Shown here piece after piece: positions 38,787 through 47,104 of a DNA stretch of 64,000 nucleotides. Both the position numbers and the translations under genes were made by a program. The stretch spans positions 48,013 to 112,012 of the forward strand of contig CAZOOK010000020.1 in assembly GCA_964581385.1 (NCBI GenBank), given 5' to 3'. The notes under the pieces were generated by a model. That model was not told the origin of the DNA, did no database searches, and was given only the letters and a program-made list of their open reading frames with translations. The first letter of the stretch is position 1. Each line of letters opens with the position of its first letter. Source of the stretch: CAZOOK01 sp964581385. GTDB lineage: Bacteria > Pseudomonadota > Gammaproteobacteria > Nevskiales > Nevskiaceae.

Positions 38787-41324
38787 CTAAAAAGCAGTCC
38801 CTTGCAATGGGCGATCCAAGTTCAGCTGAGACCGGGAATCGGCTGACTCCGTACTGGCTTTGCTTACGGTTTCGCGGACGACAGGAGAGGACATCACGTA
38901 TCGCCAGCCTCCGCCCTGAGCTTTTGCCAGATACATTGCTTGATCCGCCGCATGCTTGAGCGCGTCTTCTCTATCGCCGTCGGAGGGGAAAATAGCAAAG
39001 CCCAGGCTTCCTCCTACACTGACGGTTCCGGCGCGGGTGAGTATCGGCGCCGTGATTGCCTGCAGCAGCCGCTGAGCGATGGGTTCGATGTCGGATTCTT
39101 GCTTGAGAGAGTCCAGGATCAGCACAAATTCGTCACCACCGACCCGTGCTACCGAGTCGCCTCCGCGCAGATTGTTGGTGAGCCGTGCCGCCAAGGTCTG
39201 CAAAACCTCGTCACCCGCGTCGTGACCGTAGTGGTCGTTGATTGGTTTGAAGCCATTTAAATCCAGGAAGCACAGTGTAAATGGCTCGGGCTGATTTCCA
39301 TTGCTTTTGCGTTTGAAGCGGATACTGAGGTCGGCGTCGAATTTAAGCCTGTTAGATAGACCAGTGAGGGAATCGGTCTCAGCTAACTGCTCCACCCGCT
39401 GCTGCTCCTGGTCGCGCTCACGTTCCAGGCTCTTGCCTATGACGACGTATGCGGAGGCAATGCCCGAAGTGAAGATCAAACTTAATATCCCGCTAATCAT
39501 GTAGGCGCGAGTGACCCCGCCGTCGTCCAAAATGTTGGTGAAGCCAAAGCCACTGATGTGGAGCAAGGTAAGCAGGACAATGCCTGCCACGGCGGCTAAC
39601 ACCATCGCATTGCCCCACCGCGCACCTCCAAAGAAATAGGCCATCAAGGGCAACACCGACATGATCTGGGCTTCCGGAGATCGCGCAGCGCCACCCGTCG
39701 TGCAAATGACGGCGACCACAATGCAATACACGGAAAGTGAAGTCGCCATGCCGCAGAAGCGGTAATTTCCCGTCAGGCGCAACACTCCCATCAGCACTCC
39801 CATAATCGCCAGTGCGGCGACGCTAATCGCCGCACAGATGTTCCGCGCGGCTGGGGTTTGCAGTGAAGTCAGCTGGAATCCGCCGATCGTGACCACCAGC
39901 ATGGCACTGATTAGGAGCAGCGCTGCCGCCACAACGCGTGCTCGACTTTTGATGGCGGCATCCGCGCGGAGCGTTGGGTGCAGCAAGGCATCGAGGAGTT
40001 TGATGGTGTATGTTTTGACATCCGGAGCACGGGTGCCGGCCCCCGGAAGCATCGGCGCCGGATCACCGGCCTGTGCCAACCTGGAATCAATAAGCGTCGG
40101 TTTTGCTGTTACCGTAGGCCGAGGGGTCGAACGCGGATCGAAGAGATGCCAGGCGGCGCTGCCCGTGCATTTTGCTTGATACATGGCGGCGTCGGCCGAT
40201 CTTTTGAGCGTTTCCGGGTCACTGCCGTGAAGGGGAAAAACCGCAAATCCCAGACTGGCACTGATCTGGAGCCGTCCCGCATTGGTATCGATGGGCTTAC
40301 CGATGACATCAATCATCCGCTCCGCCAATTGCTCAACACCACTGGCGTCCGCCCGGCAGAGGATTCCGCCTTCCTCGAATATCGCTATGAACTCGTCCCC
40401 GCCATGGCGGCCGATGAGATCGTTGCCACGGCTGAGCACGCGCAAGCGCTCCGCAATTACGCGCAACACCTCGTCACCCACTTGGTGGCCGAAACGGTCA
40501 TTGATCGGCTTGAATCCGTTCAGATCGAGGCAGCAGAGCACGAAGGAGCGCTGCAGGTTTGAGCTGGAAAAACGCTTGATGCGCTCCTTCAAAGCGACGT
40601 CCAGGCTGCGACGGTTCGCCAATCCGGTGAGGACGTCACGCTGCGCCAGCATCCAAGCCTTCTGGTGTTCGCGATCCCGTTCGATCTTGAGTTTGCCGGC
40701 AGTCAGCTCATAGACAAACGCTACGGCCGAGACCATCAGCACCACGATGAAGCAGACCATCAACTGCAAGGTGTCATGTTGATGCTCCGTTCCCACGGTC
40801 TGCGGGAAATGGACACCGGCTCTTTCGGCGATTGCGAACAGAGCCAGCACGCACACGGTGAAGATCAGCGCTAAACTGCCATCACGCACACCGCCGAAGA
40901 AGTACAAGAGTAGAGGTGGCAGCATCAGGCATTGCGCCACGGCTGACCGCCAGATGCCTCCGGACAGCGCGATACCGATCACAGCGCTGACGTGCAGCAC
41001 CAACGCCGCGGCAACGCTGCAGAACCGGTAATTTCCGAGCCGGCGCAGCCGACTCAACAGCAGGCAAATCAGCGCGAATGTCGACCCTATGATGATCAAG
41101 CCGGCCAAGTGGTTCAGCAGCGGCACGGTCAGTAGCAGCTGCATCACGGCGGCCAGTGCAATCAGGGCGGCATACGTCATCAGCAGTCCGACCAGCACGC
41201 GTGTCCGATACAGAGAATCGGGATCTTGGGCCAGCTTGGGATGCACAAAATGATCGATCGCCCGCGCGGCGCGATGCAATACCGACGCTGGAGCCAATAC
41301 GGGGCGATTTTCGGAAGCGACCAT
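38787..41324 (-). CDS. tandem-duplicated membrane-GGDEF protein (two diguanylate cyclase units)
   Basis: An 845-residue protein built from two copies of a 421-residue unit. Each unit has about six membrane segments (residues 43-205 and 464-630), a short helix (KIERDREHQK / ERERDQEQQR) and a GGDEF domain. Both active sites are intact (RHGGDEF at 306-312; RVGGDEF at 727-733), and both have the I-site RxxD five residues earlier (RGND, RGGD). The match between units extends through GNYRFC...YFFGG at a constant offset of 421. It should make cyclic di-GMP, possibly as an intramolecular GGDEF dimer. It stands alone. Confidence 0.93.
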   Translation of the reverse strand: MVASENRPVLAPASVLHRAARAIDHFVHPKLAQDPDSLYRTRVLVGLLMTYAALIALAAVMQLLLTVPLLNHLAGLIIIGSTFALICLLLSRLRRLGNYRFCSVAAALVLHVSAVIGIALSGGIWRSAVAQCLMLPPLLLYFFGGVRDGSLALIFTVCVLALFAIAERAGVHFPQTVGTEHQHDTLQLMVCFIVVLMVSAVAFVYELTAGKLKIERDREHQKAWMLAQRDVLTGLANRRSLDVALKERIKRFSSSNLQRSFVLCCLDLNGFKPINDRFGHQVGDEVLRVIAERLRVLSRGNDLIGRHGGDEFIAIFEEGGILCRADASGVEQLAERMIDVIGKPIDTNAGRLQISASLGFAVFPLHGSDPETLKRSADAAMYQAKCTGSAAWHLFDPRSTPRPTVTAKPTLIDSRLAQAGDPAPMLPGAGTRAPDVKTYTIKLLDALLHPTLRADAAIKSRARVVAAALLLISAMLVVTIGGFQLTSLQTPAARNICAAISVAALAIMGVLMGVLRLTGNYRFCGMATSLSVYCIVVAVICTTGGAARSPEAQIMSVLPLMAYFFGGARWGNAMVLAAVAGIVLLTLLHISGFGFTNILDDGGVTRAYMISGILSLIFTSGIASAYVVIGKSLERERDQEQQRVEQLAETDSLTGLSNRLKFDADLSIRFKRKSNGNQPEPFTLCFLDLNGFKPINDHYGHDAGDEVLQTLAARLTNNLRGGDSVARVGGDEFVLILDSLKQESDIEPIAQRLLQAITAPILTRAGTVSVGGSLGFAIFPSDGDREDALKHAADQAMYLAKAQGGGWRYVMSSPVVRETVSKASTESADSRSQLNLDRPLQGTAF

Positions 41325-41547
41325 TCCCTCTCTCTTTGCTCTGCCCTCGACTATCTGACGGGATTACACGAAGCCAGGGATAGCTATAGAGTCCGACGCT
41401 GGAATCGCAGTCCCAGTGAGCCCACAGAATCACATTTCGTCCGAATGCGCCGGATTCGGAGCATCGGCGCGACGAAAGCGAAGGACCACCCGACAAGTGG
41501 CAGCCTCGGCTGTGTAGAACGGTCTTCGCACCGCGTACAGCGGGTAC

Positions 41548-41582
41548 GTAAGCGGGTGCCGCCTGTCGCGAAGCGACACGCG
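41548..41582. repeat. degenerate REP element, copy D
   Basis: Shows GTAAGCGGGTGCC and the small hairpin GTCGCGAAGCGAC found in the other copies but has lost the ACCC arm of the main hairpin. It lies 4 bp beyond the stop of the decayed repeat-protein gene, in the gap 41325-41586. Confidence 0.6.
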
Positions 41583-41586
41583 ACGA

Positions 41587-41805
41587 TCACTGGATCGTAA
41601 CGGCGGCCCCAGCGTTAGACACGCTGCCGTCAGCGGCCGTGCATTGAAGCCCGGCGGTATAAAGCGAAAGTGCGCGGGATCGGAAATCGAACGAGTGCAG
41701 GGTCGTGAAATCACCTCCGGGCGTTACGCGGAAGAAAGTTCCAAATCCAAAGGCCCCTCCCAGGCCGGACACACCGTACAAATTGCCGTCGTGGCCATTT
41801 TCACT
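41587..41805 (-). pseudogene. remnant of a TIGR03803-type repeat protein
   Basis: About 69 codons read DGNLYGVSGLGGAFGFGTFF, VTPGGDFTTLHSF and then a C-terminal tail LQCTAADGSVSNAG. The first part is one Gly-rich repeat of the same kind as in the intact gene at 42759-44513, and the tail matches that protein's C-terminus (IQCTAASGGVANT). The rest is missing, and the frame upstream is unrelated. It is best explained as a deleted duplicate of that gene. Confidence 0.7.
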
Positions 41806-42274
41806 CCAGTCATATCGCCTCCACAGCTCAGAAACAGAAACGCGGCGCTCGCGCACACTTGGCTCTATCGATTGCGCCCCGAATTTCGCCTTATCTGCGC
41901 ATACGGATTGTTTGCGAACCATGCAAAGACGCAGCATTGCCTTTGCGGAAAGGATATTTCCCTGTAAGTTCGTGATACAAGATGCTCGGCAATTTTTTAT
42001 TACCAAATATTACCGAAACGTGCATGTGGCTTCTGCGACGTGACACGAGACCCATCCGTCTCCACCCACGAGCAGAATTCGCTTCGCCGCTTCCGCTCTA
42101 CTGCCATGCGGATCACGCAACTTCGCACATACGCGAGCTGTCGAATACTGCAATCACACAATGGTCACGCCGATATGGCGTAATGGACAGACGTTGAATC
42201 GACGATGTCGAATTTCTGCGTCTCCATTCGACTAATGAATGGCGGAGCTTCCGTCATCGCACTTGGAGTTTGTC
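41806..42274. other. intergenic region without recognised gene
   Basis: Between the decayed repeat-protein copy and the YCII-like gene no coding similarity was recognised. The region is AT-richer than average, and may contain further eroded sequence of the lost paralogue and the promoter of the downstream gene. Confidence 0.4.
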
Positions 42275-42631
42275 ATGAAGAAATTTCTTGCGGTTTATCT
42301 CGGCAGCCAGTCTTCGCCGAAATTCACAGCCTGGAACGCCTTGTCGGCAGCGCAACGGGAGGCTCAGCAAAAGGCGGGCGTTGCGGCCTGGCACGCCTGG
42401 GTCGAGAAGCACCGCGCAGCGATCCTCGGCGACGGCGGCCCGCTCGGAAAAACCAAAACCATTTCCGCGAAGGGCATTGCCGACACGAAAAACCAGCTGA
42501 CCGCCTATACCGTCGTGCAGGCTGAATCCCACGAAGCTGCCGCGCGCATGTTCGAGAACCATCCGCACTTCGCCATGATGCCCGGTGACTGCATCGAGAT
42601 CATGGAGATTCTGGCGATTCCTGGCATGTAG
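42275..42631 (+). CDS. YCII-like protein
   Basis: A 118-residue cytoplasmic protein with the ferredoxin-like pattern of YCII-related/DGPF domain proteins: MKKFLAVYLG first strand, WHAWVEKHRAAILGDGGPLGKTK, YTVVQAESHEAAARMFENHP and a final strand IEIMEILAIPGM. A GGAG ribosome site lies eight bases before the ATG at 42275. The activity of the family is largely unknown. Confidence 0.78.
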   Translation: MKKFLAVYLGSQSSPKFTAWNALSAAQREAQQKAGVAAWHAWVEKHRAAILGDGGPLGKTKTISAKGIADTKNQLTAYTVVQAESHEAAARMFENHPHFAMMPGDCIEIMEILAIPGM

Positions 42632-42654
42632 AAATCACCGCACGGCAGGGATAG

Positions 42655-42750
42655 GTAGAGCGGATGCCGATCCGCCTGTCACGAAGCGACACGCATGGCA
42701 TAACGATCATCTCGCGAAAGGCGGAATTTGCTTCCCTGCTCCTGCCCTAT
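42655..42750. repeat. GTAG-headed REP/BIME element, copy E
   Basis: GTAG followed by the hairpin GCGGAT-GCCG-ATCCGC, the small hairpin GTCACGAAGCGAC and a degenerate inverted end near CCTGCCCTATT. The hairpin arms carry compensatory changes relative to copy B (GGCGGGT to AGCGGAT with matching change on the other arm). It ends nine bases before the stop of the 42759-44513 gene. Confidence 0.7.
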
Positions 42751-42758
42751 TGCTTTCC

Positions 42759-44513
42759 CTATTGCCTCGATACCGACAGGATCGTGTTGGCAACTCCGCC
42801 ACTGGCCGCCGTGCATTGAATCGATGCAAGGTAGTGCGTGTAAAACGTGATATTAAATCCCGGGCGACCGGCTGCGAAATCTTTCGGTGCGGTGACGCTG
42901 ATGCTGCCAGAGGCTGGAAGTCCCTGGTACTGCCCGTCCTGGGGTATAAGGTCGCCGTCCAGTGCGCAGCTTGCTGCGCCGGTCGATGACCAAGTCAGCG
43001 TCGTTGTCTGTCCAGCCGCTACAGACGAAGGAGTGGCGCTGGCGGTAACTCGAACGGGCCCGTTGGGCACGAGCTTATACAGCGTGTTTTGGCCCTGGGG
43101 ATTAAGGCCGTAAAGGATGCCGTAGAGATTGCCCTGACCATCGTCTGCGGTCTGGCCGGAGGGGGTGCCTGCGTTGTAGCCATTACCGCTCCCGAAGGTA
43201 AACATCACGGTAAAGGCGCTGCCATCCAGGCCCATTTTGAAAATATCGCCGGAAACACCGTACAGATTACCGTCGCTGCCTTGGCGGAGCGTGGAGAAAT
43301 GGCCGTCTAGATTGTCGTAACCGTAGTGCCACGAGCAGCCGTCGCCACAGCCGAAGATATACGTCGGCGCGCCGAAGGTGTGCAGAACGCTGTGCCTGCC
43401 GGTCGGCGTCACCCGGACGATGGCTTCACCCGTGTTATCGATGACGCTGTATAAATTACCGTCGGCGCCCAGAATCAGGTCATCGACGTAGTTATGCTTG
43501 AAGTTCAGGTTCAGGGCAGCGGTGTAAAGCTTGCTGAAGGTGCCGGCGCTGTCCAGTTTGAAAATGTACCCGCTGGTATTGCCAACGGATGTGTATCTCA
43601 CTCTGCCGTAGATATTTCCATCCTTGCCTGCCAGCAGATGCCAATCGTAGCTGGCGGAGTCGTCGATCATGCGAACGATGCCGAACACGCCGGCGGAAGT
43701 GATTTTAAATAGCGTTCCGGTACCGTAACCGTTTGTGCCCCCGTACTCGGTTACACCATACAAACTGCCGCCGGTTGCTACTGCAAGGCTGAGAACAGGC
43801 ACCGCACCGTCGTCGTTGAGACCGGTGACGGAGTCGGTTGCCGTGAATGTGTGGAGTAAAGTGAAATTGCCTTTTGGGTCGATTTTGAAGACCGTTCCGG
43901 TTCCGTTGGTTCCGCCGGCTTGCTTGACGCCATATACGGTGCCGTCGGCGGCGAGCGTAATGATTCCGGAGCCGGCGCCGTCTGCGTTGATATAGGGTTG
44001 GTTATTGCTTGATGCATCCGGATTGTCCACAGCTGCAAACTTGTGAAGCACCGAATACTGCCCGTTGGGAGCGATGCGGAAAACGAGCGAGGCGGGAAGC
44101 TGGCCAGCAGACTGTGCGTAGACATCGGTCGTGGTGCCGTAGAGGCTGCCGTCGCTGCCGACGGTCAAACCGGGAAAGTCGTACTGGGAGGAAAGGGGCC
44201 AGCCTTCGTTGACATCGAAGGCATGCACCACGGCGAAGCTACCGTCCGTGCCCACTTTGTAAATCGTGCCCATGCCATTTGCGCCGCCGGTATACGCAAT
44301 TCCATACAAAGCACCACCTGGTCCGGCCGTCATCGGACTGTCAGCCAAACCATCAGAACTGTTGTTGAAAGTGTGCTGGATCGACAGCGTCGCGCCCTGG
44401 ACCGCAACGCTAGTCGTGGAAGCTATGCTCGACGAATGCGCCGCAGCGACAGAAACCAAAGGAATGGCCGCGAATGCAATACCGGCCCCCAGGCTTTGAA
44501 AGCGCTTTAACAC
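42759..44513 (-). CDS. secreted TIGR03803-type repeat protein with Ig-like C-terminus
   Basis: A 584-residue exported protein with a signal peptide (GAGIAFAAIPLVSVAAAHS). About eight repeats follow the pattern GGxxYGxxxxGGxNGxGTxFKxxxxGxFxxLHxF (for example DGTVYGVKQAGGTNGTGTVF), matching the uncharacterised Gloeobacter/Verrucomicrobia-type repeat TIGR03803, probably propeller blades. The C-terminal 100 residues resemble a bacterial Ig-like domain (ATPSSVAAGQTTTLTWSSTG). The role is unknown; surface binding is a possibility. A truncated copy lies 1 kb downstream. Confidence 0.82.
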   Translation of the reverse strand: MLKRFQSLGAGIAFAAIPLVSVAAAHSSSIASTTSVAVQGATLSIQHTFNNSSDGLADSPMTAGPGGALYGIAYTGGANGMGTIYKVGTDGSFAVVHAFDVNEGWPLSSQYDFPGLTVGSDGSLYGTTTDVYAQSAGQLPASLVFRIAPNGQYSVLHKFAAVDNPDASSNNQPYINADGAGSGIITLAADGTVYGVKQAGGTNGTGTVFKIDPKGNFTLLHTFTATDSVTGLNDDGAVPVLSLAVATGGSLYGVTEYGGTNGYGTGTLFKITSAGVFGIVRMIDDSASYDWHLLAGKDGNIYGRVRYTSVGNTSGYIFKLDSAGTFSKLYTAALNLNFKHNYVDDLILGADGNLYSVIDNTGEAIVRVTPTGRHSVLHTFGAPTYIFGCGDGCSWHYGYDNLDGHFSTLRQGSDGNLYGVSGDIFKMGLDGSAFTVMFTFGSGNGYNAGTPSGQTADDGQGNLYGILYGLNPQGQNTLYKLVPNGPVRVTASATPSSVAAGQTTTLTWSSTGAASCALDGDLIPQDGQYQGLPASGSISVTAPKDFAAGRPGFNITFYTHYLASIQCTAASGGVANTILSVSRQ

Positions 44514-44681
44514 GGTTTTTTAATTTGCATGTACACGTGAAAATCCGACTTCATTGCTTACTCTCCTCTTGATCATTGTTATATCCCACGAGTAATACAT
44601 GACGGTGCGAGCGAACCCCGGCAAACAGGCTATGCTTTATCCAGCCTACATCCCTACCTCACCGACGCCAGCGATCCCGCT

Positions 44682-45092
44682 TCAACCACGCGGCGGCATT
44701 TCCGGGAATGCCGGCACACCGGCCGGCGGCTGATCCCAGTGCACGGCGCGGCTGACATAGATAGAGCTGCGCGGCTTAACGGCGGAAGGATCGTCCAACG
44801 TGCCCGCGCGGATCATGGTTACGCCGGCCATGGCTTGCGGACGGCCATAGATGGTGCTGCCGCATTTTGGGCAGAAAGCGCGATCCAGCGGCTGGCCGCT
44901 GTCGCCATTCCTGGTGAACGTGGTAAGCGCGCCGGTGATCTTCACCGCGGCATCCGGCAAGGCAACGATGGTCAAATGCCCGGTGCCGGTTTCCTTCTGA
45001 CAATCCTTGCAGTAGCAGTTGCCGGCAAACATCGGTTCGCCCTGGATTTCATACCGCACCGCCCCACACAAACAACCGCCTGTCATTTTCAT
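44682..45092 (-). CDS. GFA-family (CENP-V/Gfa-like) zinc protein
   Basis: A 136-residue protein with the zinc cysteines of the glutathione-dependent formaldehyde-activating enzyme-like family: CLCGAVRYE, NCYCKDCQKETG, and AFCPKCGSTIYG. The ATG at 45092 has an AGGAAG ribosome site five bases away. Most members have no proven substrate. It stands alone, divergent from the fatty-acid hydroxylase gene. Confidence 0.88.
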   Translation of the reverse strand: MKMTGGCLCGAVRYEIQGEPMFAGNCYCKDCQKETGTGHLTIVALPDAAVKITGALTTFTRNGDSGQPLDRAFCPKCGSTIYGRPQAMAGVTMIRAGTLDDPSAVKPRSSIYVSRAVHWDQPPAGVPAFPEMPPRG

Positions 45093-45134
45093 AAGCACTT
45101 CCTGGATTCACGCGTATCGAATAAACAAAATTGG

Positions 45135-45158
45135 GTGGGCAAAGCGTGACGTGCCCAC
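45135..45158. repeat. GTGGGCA/TGCCCAC hairpin repeat
   Basis: A 7-bp perfect inverted repeat with a ten-base loop lies in the short intergenic gap between the divergent GFA and hydroxylase genes. It resembles the second hairpin of the repeat at 58357-58423 and common proteobacterial REP-like sequences. Confidence 0.45.
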
Positions 45159-45222
45159 GCGGGCATGCGCAGAATATCAGCTGACAATCACAGTGCGGAA
45201 CCAGCGAATCCTCGGAGCAGTC

Positions 45223-45954
45223 ATGAACGAACCAAACAGGACTGACCGCAGCGAGGATCGCACGATGATTGCCGCGGCTGAAACCGCAAAGCGCAATCCG
45301 ATGCGCCCGCCGGAAACGCTGCCGCGCGATGCAGCGAGCGCGGTCAGACTTTTTTGGACACAGCGGAGTCCCCTGCTCATCGTGATCTTCGTTCTGATTC
45401 TTGGAATCGGGCGAGTAATGGCTGGACCTCTAGGCTGGATCGATGTGCTCACCGCCCTCGCGGTTCTCGCTTACTTTCCGTTCAATGAGTGGTTGATCCA
45501 TGTATTCATCCTTCACTACCGGCCCCGCAGGCTGTTTGGCCGCACAATCGACTTCTATCTCCCCGTGACACACCGTCGGCATCACGCCGATCCCTGGAAC
45601 CTCGAGTGGATTCTGATCCCGCGTCACGTGCATGCATTGACTGTCCCGTTTATCGCGCTGCTGCTGTGGGCTCTCTGGCCCTGGCACTTGATCGTACTGA
45701 CCGCTGCCGCAACCTATCTCTTCCTAGGCCTGCACTATGAGTGGGTTCATTACCTTGCCCACATCCCTTGGTGCCCTTCCATCGGCTATTACCAGCGTCG
45801 CGTCCGCGAGCATCGCTACCACCACTTCCGCAATGAAAACTACTGGTGGGGCGTTTCCATGGGACTGGCCGATCGGGTTTTCGGCACGGCACCGTCGGTG
45901 GAAGAAATCGGCCGCTCGGGAACGACGAGTACGATCGGCGTTGATAGGAGCTAG
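45223..45954 (+). CDS. fatty acid hydroxylase / sterol desaturase family membrane protein
   Basis: A 243-residue di-iron membrane enzyme. The histidine boxes HRRHHADPW, HYEWVHYLAH and HRYHHF are visible, along with four or so hydrophobic segments (for example LLIVIFVLILGIG, IALLLWALWPWHLIVL). It probably hydroxylates or desaturates a lipid. The ATG at 45223 follows a GGAG ribosome site by five bases; the longer open frame that overlaps the divergent gene is rejected. The next gene may be co-transcribed. Confidence 0.88.
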   Translation: MNEPNRTDRSEDRTMIAAAETAKRNPMRPPETLPRDAASAVRLFWTQRSPLLIVIFVLILGIGRVMAGPLGWIDVLTALAVLAYFPFNEWLIHVFILHYRPRRLFGRTIDFYLPVTHRRHHADPWNLEWILIPRHVHALTVPFIALLLWALWPWHLIVLTAAATYLFLGLHYEWVHYLAHIPWCPSIGYYQRRVREHRYHHFRNENYWWGVSMGLADRVFGTAPSVEEIGRSGTTSTIGVDRS

Positions 45955-46037
45955 GAGGATACGAGGTGTGGCGCGGTTGCGAACCCCCTCCGAAAATTGC
46001 TAATCATGTATTCCTGACTTTCAACCCAGCGGAGCGC

Positions 46038-46622
46038 ATGCACGTGAGTTACAACACGGTTATCAACGGCATCGATTACGGCCCCTTGGCCGCACTGATC
46101 GGCACCTGGGAAGGGGATAAGGGTGTCGATACCGCACCGGAACCCAATGGGGAGATCAATGAGCCGTATTTCGAAACCATCAAGTTTGAGGCCGGCGGTG
46201 ATCTGACCAATGCCAAAGAACAGAGGCTCGTGATCGTGCCGTATCTCCAAGTTGTCAGCCGCAAATCCACTGGCAAGGTCTTTCACCATCAGGTGGGTTA
46301 CTGGAACTGGGATCCGAAAACCGGCGTCATCATGCAATCGATGACGATTCCGCGTGGTTTTGCCATGCTTGCCGGCGGCAAATATCCCTTGCAGGGCAGA
46401 TACGAAGGCGCGCTCACATTCGAAGTCAAAGCCGCGTTGGGTGATGCCGACTGGGGAATCGTGCAATCGCCGTTCATGCGCGACAAGGCCAAAACGACTG
46501 CCTTCAGCCACAAGCTCACCGTCAACGGCGACACGCTCGTCTATACGGAGTCGACGATGCTGAACATCTACGGAAAAACCTTCGACCACACTGACGTAAA
46601 CAACCTGAAGCGCCTCAAGTAA
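46038..46622 (+). CDS. FABP/nitrobindin-like beta-barrel protein
   Basis: A 194-residue protein with the start of a fatty-acid-binding-protein-like barrel (PLAALIGTWEGDKGVD, the GxWxG motif) and a C-terminal strand pattern ending LNIYGKTFDHTDVNNLKRL. Related proteins bind heme or small hydrophobic ligands. The ATG at 46038 follows a GGAG site. It is 83 bp after the hydroxylase gene; a shared role in lipid handling is possible but unproven. Confidence 0.75.
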   Translation: MHVSYNTVINGIDYGPLAALIGTWEGDKGVDTAPEPNGEINEPYFETIKFEAGGDLTNAKEQRLVIVPYLQVVSRKSTGKVFHHQVGYWNWDPKTGVIMQSMTIPRGFAMLAGGKYPLQGRYEGALTFEVKAALGDADWGIVQSPFMRDKAKTTAFSHKLTVNGDTLVYTESTMLNIYGKTFDHTDVNNLKRLK

Positions 46623-47104
46623 AGTGCGCGCGGCGCGGCCAGCGCAGGGCCCGCGCGTATGGATGCCAATCCGTCAGCGGCGGCGCGATACATAAAGCAT
46701 GGCAGCGATACATGCTGCGGGAGATGACGGCCTAAAGTAGCAAACGTTTGATTATTTGCTTGATCTAGAGCGCGCCCTAGCCAGGGGTGCCCTTTATATT
46801 TTCGGCAGCGAAATTTTGAATCCGCCCGAACTCATACAGCAACCGACTGAATACTCAATAAAATCGCCGCCGCCGCTGGGCGCTTTCGATCGGACATGGC
46901 CCGCAGTTAAGTTCACATTAACACTAGATGTGAATCCGTCATTGACGCTCACCGCCATCAAGACTACATTGGCTCAATAAAGCTCGCAGATGTTACTGCT
47001 GGCAGTGGGGTCTGGTTCCACCGGCATGGAACCTGAGGAACGGAAGATTTTTGCTCGCCTCGGCAAGAACCCTTAAAAAAAGCCGGGTATTGCTGAGGAG
47101 CAAT
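46623..47104. other. 482-bp intergenic region with an inverted repeat
   Basis: No convincing gene. A perfect 7-bp inverted repeat TTCACAT...ATGTGAA with a nine-base spacer lies at 46912-46934, and a hairpin GGTTCCA/TGGAACC at 47014-47033. Either could be a regulatory site for the following secreted-protein gene. A short open frame (46756-46980, TTG start) has no recognisable content. Confidence 0.4.

Noticed and set aside
33328..42750. Repeated hairpins as a possible CRISPR array
   Set aside because: The copies are kilobases apart, in intergenic gaps, without regular spacers or cas genes.
46756..46980. 74-codon frame with TTG start
   Set aside because: No ribosome site, no recognisable sequence, and atypical composition; treated as non-coding.
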